The notes below the pieces were generated by a model. That model was given only the letters and a program-made list of their open reading frames with translations. It searched no databases and was not told where the DNA came from. Positions 20,987 through 35,086 of a DNA stretch of 64,000 nt are shown piece after piece (position 1 is the first letter of the stretch; each line of letters opens with the position of its first letter). Origin of the DNA: Mastigias papua (Eukaryota > Cnidaria > Scyphozoa > Rhizostomeae > Mastigiidae); NCBI GenBank assembly GCA_964019165.1, contig OZ025271.1:9681775-9745774 (forward strand), read 5' to 3'. The translations under genes were made by a program, and so were the position numbers.

Positions 20987-23587
20987 TGGTGCAAAACCGT
21001 TGCATTGTGGGAAATGTAGTGTAAAACATCTGAGGGCTGTTGGCTTGCTGCAGTCCGCAGGCCGGGTCTCGTAATAAATCAATATGATCCCAAGGGCCAT
21101 GGAAAACCTTCTTGATGGCCTGATGTTACCCGTGGCCCGTGACACTGATATATACGCAGTAAAACTGATGATTTTTACTGTACTTCTTCAGTAGGGAAGA
21201 AATGGTATTAGAAAGAAACAAAAATCTAGGACTAACCCTAACCCTGTACTCCACGGCCCTTTCCCAAGAGAAACCAAAGCAGCCTCAAAATGGGACAAAA
21301 TATGCAGCACTAAACAGAGGGAAATAAGCAGCATCGATCTGGCCCTGTGCTCTATGACTCAGTCCAACGACAATAAACAGAGTCCAGTTGGTTACACGTA
21401 ATTTAAACTTTAATGGATCATTAACATCCGCCTTACAACTAATGCCAACCCAAACCATGACAGGCACCCTACACCACACCATAACGTTGGCTTTAACCCT
21501 AACCCTCCGCAAGTTGTAAGTGGTGCAGTACAATTTATCGTCAGTTTCGACCCTAGATGTATCGAAAGGAGTAAGTTTGTACAGAATTTACGGGGATTTG
21601 GACTTTAATGTCCTGGAGACAAGATTCACATTCACATTCGAGCACAATATTCAGATTTGATGGTAGTCATCTTGTAACTGTCCAAAACATGTCGTAGATA
21701 GAATATCGAAGCATCTAACTCAAATAACATCCGACTAGACATGTCAAGCTACATTTTGAATATTTTTCCATAATTTTTACCCAGGGGTTTCCTCAAACGA
21801 AGTGCCGTTACGATCAATTACGTCACATTCCCATACCAATGAGTTTGAATTAATGTGAGTTTTCGATCACTTATTGCAAATAAAACAGAATTTCAACAAA
21901 ATATCATCCGACTAGGCATGTTAAGCTATATTTTGAATATTTTCCCATAATTTTTAACCCAGAGGGGTTCTCAAACGAAGTGCTGTTATGATCAGTTACC
22001 TCGATTTCTCAAACCGATAAGCTTCATTAGTGTGAAATTTCGAACTCCCATTTCAAATGATATACGCCTACAGATAGGAACGGTACACACTAGTACCAAA
22101 TCTTAGTGAGATTGTCTTTGAGAAAGTTGACCAAATCTTCAAGAAAGTTGACATTATGGAGGAAGTAAGCGGCTTTTCGACATTGAGAGAAACTGAGCAT
22201 TGAAATCGGTTGCAGCACACGGAAACTTTGCTGAAATAAATGTATGGGAAAGCTGGCACCTTAACATTCGATGTAAAGAAATAGAAAGTATTGTAACGTT
22301 TGCTCAAAGTGTATGGTAGTGATGTAGCATCTAAGCAAAATTTAGCACCTTCCGTTGCCATTATGTCCATATGCGTAAAGATGGGAGATATGGGAGCCTT
22401 TGAAGAAAGTTGGTAAATCCTGAAAGGTTGAATATTCTTGGGTTAAATCTAATAGTTAGATTGCAACTATTTATAGAGAACATAAAGATGACGGTCGTAA
22501 TATTCTAATAATGCTTAATTGCCAGTCCGCCTTTGCCCATACCCAGTAGCTATGAGAATGTAGCAGAAGAGGGCCTATTGTTGTATGACTTTGCTTTATT
22601 TGTCAGACTTCAGCCAAAACCATATAATTAAGTGCAGTTTGGATGCCATTGGAGGTTGCCATGCCTCCCAGCTGATTGGTACGCGCTATATTTGCATTAA
22701 CTGCACCCCCCCCAATAAAATCACCCTGGTTGTGGGCCTGTTGGTGTGCGTTGTACACTATTCTTCCTATAATTCATGAGGAGACTAACTAGCTTATAAC
22801 ACTGGCAGAATAGTTATAACTCCAAATGTTATCTCTAACAAACGTATTTACACTATACCTCACATTATCTGCTGGCACGTCTATTGATAATGGCTATGTT
22901 CTTGTTGTTAATGAGAGATTGAAAATTTACGTTAATTAGAGGTCATCGGACAGAGAATATGACGTAGCGGAACGTGCAGGCATCACTTTTGATGAACCCC
23001 CTCGGTTAGATAATATGAACCAATATCCAAACCGTAGTTTAACATGCTCACTTGGATATTCGTTAAAATTCTGGTTTACTTCCATGCAGAGGCTGAAATT
23101 TCGTATTAAGGAAAGTTTATCGAACTGACAATGTGACATACAGTTGACATCCGCTTTTTCAACTGCCCCCGATATCGAACATTCGTTATTTCGAACCACT
23201 GTCTGTTTCCCTTGGTTTTGCTATAGGGTATGGGAGAATCATTGCGCATATTGGGTAACTAATTTTTCTTCTTCTAGTAGCATCCGGATTAAGGGTTTGA
23301 TTACAATATATGCATATCGATATTACTTGTCTAGTCATAGTGTTGATTTCTGTATAGCGATTTACTGTGTCTCATTTCAATTCTGGCGATTGCACATTGT
23401 GCATTAATATCGGGTATGTTAACATTAGAAGTCAGTTGCTTCGTAGAGTTGGTTGTCCAATGATTAGAAAGTGATTGAACGTATCGATGTGTTGTTTATG
23501 CTTGAGTTTTCTGCCGCACGTATAGAAGAATCAGAGGGAAGTTTCCCAAAATAGTGGTCCACCGAGCCGGATACGTTGCAGCGGAAA

Positions 23588-23842
23588 ATGGAACATGTCG
23601 ATAGACTGAAAAAGAAGCGAAGAACCACGCGCGGTATAGTATCGAAACAAATCAAGCGGATCGAGGAGTTTTTAGGTACTAAGGAGAACGATGTGCGTCG
23701 ATTAAAACAATACCAGACTGACCTTAATGACAAACTAGGAAACCTCAAGGAATTGGACGAACAAATTCTTGAGGGGCTGCTTGACAACGATGTAGATGAT
23801 GAAGGTCGCGAAAAAGAAGCAGAAGAAGCCCAAGAAGTTTGA
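23588..23842 (+). pseudogene. gag: BEL gag N-terminal segment, block copy 2
   Basis: Charged coiled-coil start of gag, ended by TGA at 23840-23842 exactly as in the first block. Confidence 0.7.
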
Positions 23843-26359
23843 GACAAAGTGTTATACTGCCTGAGTGGCGTAGAACAAGCCTTGTTGGAGATAGAACGTA
23901 AAGGAAAAAATGGGAAGAGCGCGCAGAACGGCATTAAGTCCATGACAAGCCAGAGTCGGGAAATTAAAGTTAAGTTGCCAAAACTCGAGATAAAAAAGTT
24001 TTCTGGCAAAGTGCAAGATTGGAGTGAATTTTGGGACTCATTTAAAAGTGCCATAGATAACGACCCAGATTTAGCCAACATTGACAAATTTAAGTATCTC
24101 CGCAGCTTCCTGGAAGAAATGCCAAGGAGAGTCATAGCGGGATTGTCATTGACAGAAGTGAACTATTCGTCTGCCGTAGAGATCCTCAAAGAAAGATACG
24201 CGAAACCAACCGTTATTAAGAGAGCCCATATCAATGAATTGGTGAATATGCAACCTGTATTCAACGAAAGAAGCCAGGTGAGGTTAAAAAATTTTTATGA
24301 TGATGTAGAAACTCATTTTCGGGGACTTAAAGCATTGGATGTAGACCAGGATACTTATTCAAGTATCGTAGTACCTGTACTTATGGACAAATTGCCAGAG
24401 TCTATCAGACTGAACATGATTCGCTTTGGAGAAGGCGATCACTTAGAGTGGGACTTGGAAGAAATGCTCGAGGCCCTAAAGAAAGAGATAGATATTAGAG
24501 AGAGTCACATGTCAATTTTCAAGGTACAGAACAACCCCTCTCATTTGCAGAAGCCTGGCACTAGTTCTAGAACATTTTCTGAACAGCAGAAGGAACGGAT
24601 TGCTACAGCTAGTGCACTGTTTGTGAAAGATGGAACAGAGCGATGCGTTTTTTGTAGTTCTGGAGAGCACAAGACAGATCAATGCAGTTATGTAGTTAGA
24701 CCAGAAGAACGAAAGAAGGTACTTATGAAGTTTGCAAGGTGTTTCATATGCCTGAACAAGGGACACAAATCGTTCAATTGCCAGAAGAGGGTAAAATGTA
24801 GATTTTGTCAAGGCAAACATCATTATTTGATATGTAATGTTGGTAGCTGTAGCAGTGCTGTAGTGCAGGATAAGCAAATAGAAGTTCTAAAAGCTGCTGC
24901 GCCTAACCCATCCCTAAGCCCCACCGCCGCATCTTGGGTTGGTACCACGGTTTCTTCGTCCAAGCAGAGAGTGGCTTTACAGACCGCCTTGGCTGCTGTG
25001 GAAGGAAAGAAGGAAGGAAAGTTGAGAGTATTGTTCGACACTGGTAGTCAGAGAACGTTTGTAAGTATGAGGGCAGTCCATAAGCTGGATCTGAAGCCAA
25101 TAAGAGAGGAGAGTTTGAGTATAAAGGTGATAGGGAGGAGTGAACCAGAGACAGCTCTCAGAAGTATTTATGAGATACCATTATTGTCATTGCAGGGAGG
25201 AAGAAAGGTAAGTGTTGAAGCATTTCTGATAGAGGAGATATTGAACATTAGGAATGAGCATATTGAGAAAGTGACTAAACATTATCCTCATCTTCAGAAT
25301 TTAGTTTTTTCAGATAGTTCAAGACAAGAAGATTTCCTTGAAATCGACCTATTAATTGGTTCAGATTATCTTTGGCAATTTCATGAAGGACAAGTCATAC
25401 GAGGGGGGCAACAGGAGCCAGTTGCTGTAAAAACCAGTTTGGGATGGGTCATCTCAGGACCATTAAGAGGTGAGCAATTAAATTCTCTATCTGAATGTAA
25501 ATTTGTAGGGTTTGTGGCAGACTCAATGAGTCCAAGTAGAAGGGCAAAGAATGAGTTAGAGAAAAATTTGAGCAGACTATGGGACTTAGATTCCCTTGGC
25601 ATAAGGGCTGATGATGATGTTTATGTGCGTACAATTGATAATATAGGATTTAATGGTGAAAGGTACTCTGTAGATCTGCCCTGGAAGGTTGGACATGGTC
25701 CAGTGCCATCAAACTATCAGAATGCCCTTGGAAGGTTGAAGGGACAGTTAAAGTCATTGAGTAAGTCTCCAGATATTTTAAGTGAGTATGATAGAATTAT
25801 CAGAGAGCAAGCAGACAATGGCATAATAGAACAGGTAACTGCTATGGATACAAATGATAATGTCTCTTATTTACCACACCACCTTGTAGTACGCAAGGAT
25901 GTAGAAACAACCAAAGTTCGCATTGTCTATGATGCCTCATGTAAGGACAGGGAAAGTGGAGTATCTCTAAATGATTGTCTACATACAGGCCCACCACTTA
26001 CTCCACTTATGCTTGATATCCTCCTTAGGTTCCGTGAAAAAGCAATTGTATTAATTGGAGATATTGAGAAAGCTTTTCTCAATATAGAAGTAAGCCCAGA
26101 TGATAGAAACTATTTGCGTTTTTTATGGGTTAACAACATACACTCTATTGATAAGGAAATTGATACTTATAGATTCAAAAGAGTGGTGTTTGGAGTGAAA
26201 TCTTCACCATTCTTATTAAATGCTGTTATACATTATCATGTCAATAGATATTTACAAGAAGACCCAGAATTTGTGGACTGTTTAGAAAAGGGATTCTTCG
26301 TTGATGATTTTGTGACATCCTGTGAGAATTCTATTGAGGCTTTTGAGTTGTATAAGTAA
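23843..26359 (+). pseudogene. gag-pol: BEL gag, knuckles, protease and reverse transcriptase start, block copy 2
   Basis: Same residues as 6907-9423, including three cysteine knuckles, the DTG protease motif and the FVDD reverse-transcriptase box, ending at the same TAA (26357-26359). Confidence 0.9.
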
Positions 26360-26371
26360 GCAAAACAGAGA

Positions 26372-27196
26372 ATGAGTGAAGGTGGATTCAGACTTAGGAA
26401 ATGGAAGACAAATGATGAAGAGTTAGCTACAAAAATAATTGAAAATGAGAATGTGAAAGAAGGCTCAAAAGTAAAAGGTATAGGACAAGAAAATGAATCT
26501 GCAGCAGTGTCAACAGGTTTAAGAGCTAAGACAAAAGTTTTAGGGTTGACTTGGGATAGTGAAAAGGATGAATTGTTAATTGACTTGAAAGCCTTGCTAA
26601 ATAAATCATGTGAAGTTTTCCCTACAAAAAGAAGTATATTGAGCATGCTGGCAGCTATCTTTGATCCTCTAGGATTAGTAAGCCCTATAATGGTAACAGC
26701 AAAGATTCTTTTTCAAGACTTGTGCTTGAGTAAATGTGACTGGGACCAAGTTTTGCCACAAGATAAATTAGGTAGATGGAAAGAGTGGTTGCAAGGGCTA
26801 GATAGAATTCAGAATATATCAACATCACGTTTTATGCTACATGGTTGTCAGGGAAAGGTAGTTAAGACTAGTCTACATGGATTTGCAGATGCTAGTGGTA
26901 AGGCATACTGTGCCACAGTATATATAGTTTGTGAGACAAGTATGGGTACTCATTCTACACTATTGTGTTCAAAAACTCGCATAGCACCATTGAAATCCTT
27001 GAGTATCCCAAGGTTAGAGCTTATGGCTGCTAGAATTTTGGTAACCCTGATGAATACAGTTAGAAAGGCACTAAGTAAGCAGACAAAAATAGACGAGGTG
27101 AGATATTGGTCTGATAGTATGACTGTACTGTACTGGCTACAAAACAAAAAGGGGAATGGAAAACCTTTGTTCAGCACAGGGTTAATGAAATCTTAA
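26372..27196 (+). pseudogene. pol: BEL reverse transcriptase end and RNase H, block copy 2
   Basis: Copy of 9436-10260. The frame is lost after the AAAA run near 27160, as in the first block. Confidence 0.85.
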
Positions 27197-29073
27197 CTAG
27201 CACCCAGAAACAGGATTGGAATCATGTAGCAAGCTTAGATAACCCAGCAGATTTAGGCTCAAGAGGGGTAAGTGCAATGTATCTTAAGGAAAGTGAACTT
27301 TGGTGGAAGGGTCCTATTTGGTTAAGGCAAGGGCAGAGTAGGTGGCCTAAAGATTTCAACATTGATGAGTCAAGTGAAGTGAGTGAGGAAAGAAAACAAA
27401 CTGTTTTAGCCACCACAGTGATAACAGAGAGGAAAGGTATAGGTCAAATTATTGATATAGATAGGTATAGCTCATATGGAAAACTCTTAAGAGTTACTGC
27501 ATTTACACAGAGATTTGTATCAAACTTACAGATAAAGAGGAATGGAGAAGAATTACATTTAGACAATCTTAAATTGAGTGAGATCAAGGATGCAGAAGTA
27601 ACATGGATGAGAGAAGCACAATCGGCCTTAAAAAGCAGTCAGGATTATTCTAAGCATAAGGAGCAGCTAGGAATCATTGAAAGTGGCGGCACGCTAGTAT
27701 GTCAGGGTAGATTAGGAAACTCGGAACTTGAATTGAGTGCAAAGTACCCAATAATATTACCAAGAGAACATAGACTGACAGAACTTATTGTATGGGACGT
27801 TCATGAAAAGGTACATCATAGTAAAGTAAAAAGTACATTGGAAGAGTTGCGTTCCAGATTTTGGGTGACTAAGGGGAGGCAATTTGTAAAGAAAGTAATA
27901 GGCAAATGCTTCATTTGTAGAAAACTAGAAGGTAAGCCTTACAGTTCACGACCTATGGCACCACTACCAGATTTTCGAGTAAATGCCGCACCACCTTTCA
28001 GTAAGGTTGGCGTGGATTTTGCCGGCCCATTATATTGTAAGGGACATAAAGGAAGTATGATAAAAACGTATATTGCGTTGTTTACCTGTTGTTTGACTAG
28101 AGCTATTCACTTGGAATTGATAAACGAATTAACGACATTGAGCTTTCTAAATTGCTTTAAGCGGTTTACACCACGAAGGGGTACACCAAGCCTTGTTGTG
28201 TCTGACAACGCAAAAACGTTCAAGGCTGCCTCAAAGTTTTTTAAGAAGTGTGGTAAGGATACGGGCGTGAATAAATTTATGAATGAAAGGAAGATAGATT
28301 GGAGGTTTAATCTCGCCAAGACCCCGTGGGCTGGAGGTATGTTTGAACGTATGATCCAGAGTGTAAAGAGGTGTCTACGTAAAGTGTTAGGAAATTCTAA
28401 GCTTACTCAAGACGAATTGTACTCAACATTGACAGAAATCGAAGCTACTATAAACTCACGACCTTTAACCTATCAATACGAATTAGGAGAAGCTCTAACC
28501 CCATCCCACATACTATATGGACGTAGACTGTCACCGTTTTCTCTAAACGTTGAAGCGAATGATATCTCAGACACTGAAAGTGAAATTTCACACGATAGTG
28601 TAACCAAAAGATTCTTATATCTTCAGAGAAAGCTTAATTCTTTCTGGAACAGATGGTCAAAAGAATATTTAATTGAACTAAGAGAGCATCAAAGGCTGAA
28701 GAAAACCGCCCCAGCGGTCATCGAAGAGGGAGAAGTCGTTCTTGTACAAGACGAGGCAGCTAAACGCTGTCAGTGGAAATTGGGATTAATAGAAGAGCGC
28801 ATAACAGGTAAGGATGGACAGGTAAGAGGAGTACTAGTGCGTATGTGCGGAAAAGGTAAGCCACAATTTATTACGAGGCCGATACAAAAGTTAATTCCTT
28901 TAGAAATAGGTTGTGTAGCAAGCGAAAAGGAACAGGTAGGTAGGAGAAGTGAATGTAAAGACAGGAACGTGGATGCAGGAAGGAGGAATGAACATAATGA
29001 CGTGAGGCCCCGTCCAGTGCGCGCTGCGGCCAAAAATGCCAGATGTATTTCGCGACTTATGCTTGATTCATAG
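27197..29073 (+). pseudogene. pol: BEL integrase, block copy 2
   Basis: Copy of 10261-12137 with HHCC domain, complete rve acidic triad and DUF5641-like C-terminus; the first ATG is at 27277. Confidence 0.92.
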
Positions 29074-30674
29074 TGAATCAAGGAGGGGGGTATATGGGAG
29101 AATCATTGCGCATATAGGGTAACTAATTTTTCTTCTTCTAGTAGCATCCGGATTAAGGGTTTGATTACAATATATGCATATCGATATTACTTGTCTAGTC
29201 GTAGTGTTGATTTCTGCATAGCGATTTACTGTGTCTCATTTCAATTCTGGCGATTGCGCATTGTGCATTAATATCGGGTATGTTAACATTAGAAGTCAGT
29301 TGCTTCGTAGAGTTGGTTGTCCAATGATTAGAAAGTGATTGAACGTATCGATGTGTTGTTTATGCTTGAGTTTTCTGCCGCACGTATAGAAGAATCAGAG
29401 GGAAGTTTCCCAAAATAGGGTTACGTATAGAAAAACCGTTCGCTATCTCGACTGCTCGCTTTTTCGACTATTCGTTATGTCGAACCGCTTTCTGTTTCCC
29501 CTGGAGGAAAAGTGTTCGCCATCTCAAACATTTTTGCTTTTGGTTATGTTAACATGCCTAGTTGGACGTTATTTCATTGAAATTCTGATTTATTTGCAAT
29601 ATGTGATCGAAAATTCACATTAATTCAAACTAGTTCAACGGTATGAGAATATGACGTAGGTGATCGTAACGGCACTTCGTTTGAGGAACCCCCTTGGTTA
29701 AAAATTATGGAACAATTTTCAAAATGTATCTTACCATGCCTAGTCGGATGTTATTTCATTGAAATTCTGTTTTATTTGTAATATGCGATTGAAAACTCAC
29801 ATTAATTCAAACTCATCGGTATTAGAATATGACGTAATTGATCGTAACGGCACTTCGTTTGAGGAACCCTCTGGGTTAAAACTTATGACAAAATATTCCA
29901 AATGTATCTTACCATGCCTAGTCGGATGTTATTTCATTGAAATTCTGTTTTATTTGCAATAAGTGATCGAAAACTCACATTAATTCAAACTCGTCGGTAT
30001 GAGAATATGACGTAATTGATCGTAACGGCACTTCGTTTGAGGAACTCCCTCGGTTAAAAATTATGAAAAAATATTCAAAATGTAACTTAACATGCCTAGT
30101 CAGATGTTATTTGAGTTAGATGCTTCGATATTCTATCTACAACATGTTTTGGACAGTTACAAGATGACTACCATCCAATCTGAAGATTGTGCTCGAATCT
30201 GAATGTGAATCTTGCCCCCAGGATTAAAGTGGGATTTGCCTATTACCTAAAAGCCTGCTCATCAGCCCCGATCAATTAACTGCAACAAATGACAAGACGA
30301 AGACTGATATTTCCATACATTATCATTTCAAAGCGGCCTAAGTCACAGTGTGGCAAACTGAAACTGCCATAAACTTTAACTAGTGGTTAAAATGTAGTAC
30401 AATAGAGCGTGAGCATACTTCTATTTTGACAAAAAAACAGGAAACAGTACCTGACAATGAAATCTTTATGTTGCCTTCCAAAGATTTAGACGTATATCTT
30501 GCCTTCCAAAGATTTAAATGAAAGCCTTTCAAAGATTTAGACGAAAGCGAGCTAATGCAAATAGAACTTCGTGTCTCCACTTGAAGCTCAGTGAAAGTCA
30601 AACACGGAAGGAAGTGAACAACAAAAATATTAAAGGGGCATTCATAGATGACGGGGGCTCAAATGGGAGTTCGG

Positions 30675-31055
30675 CGCTAGTACGGTTTTGCACCTCACAG
30701 TGATAACAGGGGGCTACACCCATAAATTATACACCATTCGATAGCTCTTCATCTGTACATTCATATGCTACCCCATTCACCCCCATAGGGGTAGGGGTGG
30801 GGTCAGGGTTAGGGTTGGGGTTAGTTGTTTCTTGTCAGCCATTACGATTATCATCGAAATACTCACGATATTCATAATGGCGGACAAGAAACAACTAGCG
30901 CTAGCCCTAACCCTTCCCTTACTGCTAACGGAAACCCTACCCTATGGGGGTAAATGGGGTAGAATATGAATGTACAGATGAAGAGCTATCGAATGGTGTA
31001 TAATTTATGGGTGTAGCCCCCTGTTATCACTGTGAGGTGCAAAACCGTACTAGCG
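30675..31055. mobile_element. 381-bp palindromic foldback/MITE, block copy 2
   Basis: Duplicate of 13739-14119, with the same terminal CGCTAGTACGG repeats. Confidence 0.75.
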
Positions 31056-31518
31056 TCAGGAAGTTCTTTTTCTTGCTACAAAAGAGTGGCAGAGCACTGT
31101 GTTTGGCGGGAAGGGGGGCTCTAGTAAAGTAAGTAGAACCGCTGGGATATAGAGGGGGTACTAAAACTGGTACTAAAGTGCACTTGCAAGAAAATGTGGA
31201 GAGGCAACAGCCCTATAAAGCACCCACAGCTCCACAGCCATTGTATCCTAAACGCAGGGGGTACTCTGCACATAGACATACAGGGGGTAAGTCCAAGAAA
31301 TTTATCGGCCATCCAAAAATATCAGCTTATTTTCCATAAGACCCAAAAATATCAGTTTTACTTATATCTTGTACCCAAAAATATCACAAATTGGAATGTT
31401 GGTTGAGATAATATCACATAGCTGTATTCTATAGAGCGGTTGCATTAAGGCAATGTTGCTCAGCAACGCATTAACATCTCGTTATATCCGCCATTTTGAC
31501 GGTGCTTCTATTTCCAAG

Positions 31519-33012
31519 ATGGTGAGTTGTTGTAGTGTCGTTGGCTGTTCTAATCGGTCTGACCGTGATAAAGACCGCTCATTTCATCGTTTGCCAAAGG
31601 CTATAACACACTTGGATGGGCAAACAAGAGAATACTCGACTGAGCGAAGAAATAAGTGGTTGAGCAATATACGTCGCGCAGATCTCGATGGGAAAAAATT
31701 TGTCTGGGTTTGTTCCGATCATTTTACTACAGGCAAACCCGCCACTCTTTTTCAGAAGTCTCATCCAGACTGGGCCCCCACCTTGCACTTAGGCCATTCA
31801 AATGTGAGGGAGGAGACGTCTTCCCGTTGGGAAAGGCGAAAGGAACGAGTGGATAAGCGTACTGCATCTCAAGTAGAAGGCCTAGGCCAAGCTCCGGTTG
31901 CCCTCTATCGCCATGATTTCGGTAATATCGAGTCTGTCACCCCCGATAAGCCAGAGAATAATCCGTGTGATGTAAAATCTTCCCCAAAATTTAGATCTGT
32001 TGAAATTCAAACTGAACTTTCGATGGGTGACCTCGACAACATTGAACAGAAATTGTGTGCTTTAGACAATGAAAACAAACGTCTTAAAGAGAAGGTAGTT
32101 TCAGTTATCCCTATAGATGTCCAAAAATTGCAGCAAGATAAAGAAATGGTTGTGTTTTTGACTGGCATTCCTAACTATTCATTGTTGATGTCTTTATTTT
32201 CCTTTCTGTCTGAATCAATCTCCCAAACACACCGAAACTGTTTAACCACCTTTCAAGAATTTTTGTTGACCATGATGAGACTCAGATTACACTTACCATT
32301 CCAAGACCTAGCTTATCGCTTCAACATATCAAAATCAACAGCTTCACGGATTTTTGATAGGTGGATTGATGTTATGGCTTCAGAGCTTAAGTTTCTAATT
32401 AAGTGGCCTGATAGAGAAGAGCTCCAGAAAACTATGCCTAATGATTTTGTGCAAGTGTATGGTCGCAAAGTAGCAGTGATAATTGATTGCTTCGAAGTAT
32501 TTATTGAGCGTCCAAGTGATTTGCTGGCTCGTGCATCTACATGGAGCAATTATAAACACCACAATACTGTAAAGTTTTTGATTGGCATATGTCCACAAGG
32601 GGTGATTTCATTCATATCCAAAGCATGGGGTGGTCGGACTAGTGATAAGCATTTGACAGAAAATTACCACATTTTAAGCAGGCTCCTTCCTGGTGATATT
32701 GTTCTGGCAGACAGAGGGTTTAACATCAGTGAAAGTGTAGCTTTAATGGGTGCCAAATTAGAGATACCAGCTTTTACTAAAGGGAAAGCACAGTTATCAT
32801 CTCTTGAAGTTGAAGAAACTCGAAGACTTGCTAATGTGAGGATTCATGTTGAAAGGGTAATAGGGCTAGTACAACAGAAATATCAAATTCTCAATGGAAT
32901 ACTTCCAATTGAAACATTACATAGTAATAACTCCACTCCACAGATTGACAAAATTGCAATAGTGTGCTGTTCTCTTACAAATATTTGTGATTCTGTAGTT
33001 CCATTTTATTAA
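31519..33012 (+). CDS. THAP-DDE transposase, block copy 2
   Basis: The 497-residue product is the same as that of 14583-16076, with the C2CH THAP finger, coiled coil, helix-turn-helix and the DDE residues all present and no interruption. Confidence 0.9.
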   Translation: MVSCCSVVGCSNRSDRDKDRSFHRLPKAITHLDGQTREYSTERRNKWLSNIRRADLDGKKFVWVCSDHFTTGKPATLFQKSHPDWAPTLHLGHSNVREETSSRWERRKERVDKRTASQVEGLGQAPVALYRHDFGNIESVTPDKPENNPCDVKSSPKFRSVEIQTELSMGDLDNIEQKLCALDNENKRLKEKVVSVIPIDVQKLQQDKEMVVFLTGIPNYSLLMSLFSFLSESISQTHRNCLTTFQEFLLTMMRLRLHLPFQDLAYRFNISKSTASRIFDRWIDVMASELKFLIKWPDREELQKTMPNDFVQVYGRKVAVIIDCFEVFIERPSDLLARASTWSNYKHHNTVKFLIGICPQGVISFISKAWGGRTSDKHLTENYHILSRLLPGDIVLADRGFNISESVALMGAKLEIPAFTKGKAQLSSLEVEETRRLANVRIHVERVIGLVQQKYQILNGILPIETLHSNNSTPQIDKIAIVCCSLTNICDSVVPFY

Positions 33013-33249
33013 TTTTCCAGTTGTACTTGCTGTTGCTTATAACTAGCAAGTAGTCTTAAATGTAAAATTCTATTGTTTTTTAGAAGTTAGCAAATCTTAA
33101 TATATATGAAGAGCACCTGTATTTGCTTGTGTTGAGTGTGATGACCTACCTTCAATAAATAGACATATTCTGATTGGCAATCCACAATTCCCCTAATTGT
33201 AGGTCAGCTTCAGTTTTAACTCAAGATCGTGTATCATAATAAAACTTGT

Positions 33250-35086
33250 TTAGTACTTGCCAAGCATTTCTGGTAAGATACACAATTTTAAAAAGTTCTC
33301 TGCTTTTGATGCATTACTTGCAAAGAATGGTTTATCTGGCAGAATTGTCTCCATGTGGATTTCTTGTGGTGTCCATACAACAAAATGAGCATACTTGGCA
33401 CCAGATATAAAGAGCTGACATTGCACCGGATAGTAATATTGGTGGTCTTTTTTCAGTAAATATTTACTTTGTGCAGGTACAAGCATAGATTCTCTTTTAC
33501 AAGCATACTCATGCTATGGAATGTCTCTGCAACTATATGGACACTTAACCTCAAGGACACCCTGCCCACAGCATTGGCATGATATCAAACCATCTGGAGA
33601 GGCTCCCAGGAATGGCCATTGATTGTTTAACATCAATCCTACCTTTGAAAATTTGAATTCCTTATGGGATTCTTGGATTTTCTCCATGTAGGCTGCTACT
33701 GCAATGCTTTCTTTTTCCAGCCCCCAGCTTACAGCATCATTTGAGAATTTAATATCTGCTGGGTAGCATATGCTTTTCAGAAGACTCATGCTTGGATTAC
33801 TAACATCAGTTCTGCAGGCCTGTTTAAATTTTGATGCGGTAATTCTTCCAGACCTAAGCCTATACCATAGCTTTGAATGAGATTGCTTGCTTGTTCTACA
33901 TTGTATGCTTTGAAGCTGCTCAGGTGATAGCACTGGTAAGGCAACTTCATCACATTTTTTAAGAATGATCTCAAATGAACATCCAGCATGTGCTGGGGAG
34001 TACAAATCTGGAAAAAACAAGTTCTTGATTGAATTAAATGGAACATAGCTTTCACTATAAGGCTCGGTAATTGCCAAAATTGCTGGTCTTGTTCCACACA
34101 AACTTATCTGTTTCAAAAATTCTTTCTGTCTCTGATCTTTATTTAAGTCCTGAGTTTCTCCAGTTTTCTTTTTCTTTACTGGTTTATTGCTGTCTTCATC
34201 CATATTACCACAGTGTAATGCTTTCATCTTCCGTGTCGCCCCTCTAAAATCAATATTTTCAACAGGCAAATAAGGTACCTCCTTTACAGCTTTGGGTAGG
34301 AGCCATTTGCATTCTTCTTGCGTACACGATTTAGCTTCCTTTGCATGACTAAATGCTTCTATATAAAAAAGCAAAGAAGACGCATGTGAACAAGCTTCAC
34401 CAAGGCCAGCCATGCAGGTGCAATGGGCGGTTTCTATTTCCCCATCTTCTGTTAAGAAAACCCATGGCTTTAGGGGTGCTTTGTTTGCATGCTGTGAATG
34501 CCGAACCTGTAATTTGAAGCAAAAAGGAATAAATTGAGAAATAGTTTTAAGTTATACGATACTTTGTGTGGCAAAATCATAGATCCACAAATACCCAAGA
34601 ATATCGAAGAAAGCTTAAAACATTTAATCTGCATCTTACTTCTGACCAAGTTGCTAGCGTAGGTTGCTAACAAGGGTATATTGAAGTTGCTTGCAGTGTA
34701 GGGAATGAAACAAAACGCGACAAGAAAGCCAAATGCAAGAATAGGGTTATTTGACTTACCGTTCCAATCAAAAGGCATTTCTTTTCATAATGTTTAATTG
34801 CAGCTTCTAAGACCCATCCGCTCAAGAAGTTATTATAAGCCTGCAAAGATTTTTTCGCCTTCATTTCCTTCGCCGTCAAGTAACTTCTTGAGTAGACCAG
34901 GTAGTTTACGATGTCTGTGTAGTCAACGTTTGGCAAATTATTAAGGTTTACGTCTAGATCAGACTTCTTTAGCAAATATGGATCCTCCTTGATAGTCTCA
35001 ATCTTCGATAAATAACGAGCTTTCGCAGATAATACTAACGATTCGGCATATTGTGACAGTGAAAATTCGTGCTGTCTGGAGGCCAT
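33250..35086 (-). pseudogene. SWIM/YqaJ nuclease-like gene, block copy 2
   Basis: Exon 1 is 35086-34760 and exon 2 is 34506-33250, with the same GTAAGT donor, AG acceptor and in-frame TAG (33516-33514). The stop being shared shows that it arose before the duplication, or that it is tolerated. Confidence 0.82.

Larger units (their letters stand above)
23231..29418 (+). mobile_element. BEL/Pao retrotransposon, block copy 2 (defective)
   Basis: Duplicate of 6295-12482. LTRs are at 23231-23554 and 29095-29418 with the same four differences, the primer-binding site is at 23555-23572 and the purine tract at 29080-29090. It shares both in-frame stops and the frameshift with copy 1, so all of these predate the block duplication. 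Confidence 0.95.
21591..30241. mobile_element. Foldback-type element with 178-bp repeat arms, block copy 2
   Basis: Identical in layout to 4655-13305: left arm at about 21591-22041, right arm at about 29476-30241, interrupted by the BEL element at 23231-29418. Confidence 0.7.
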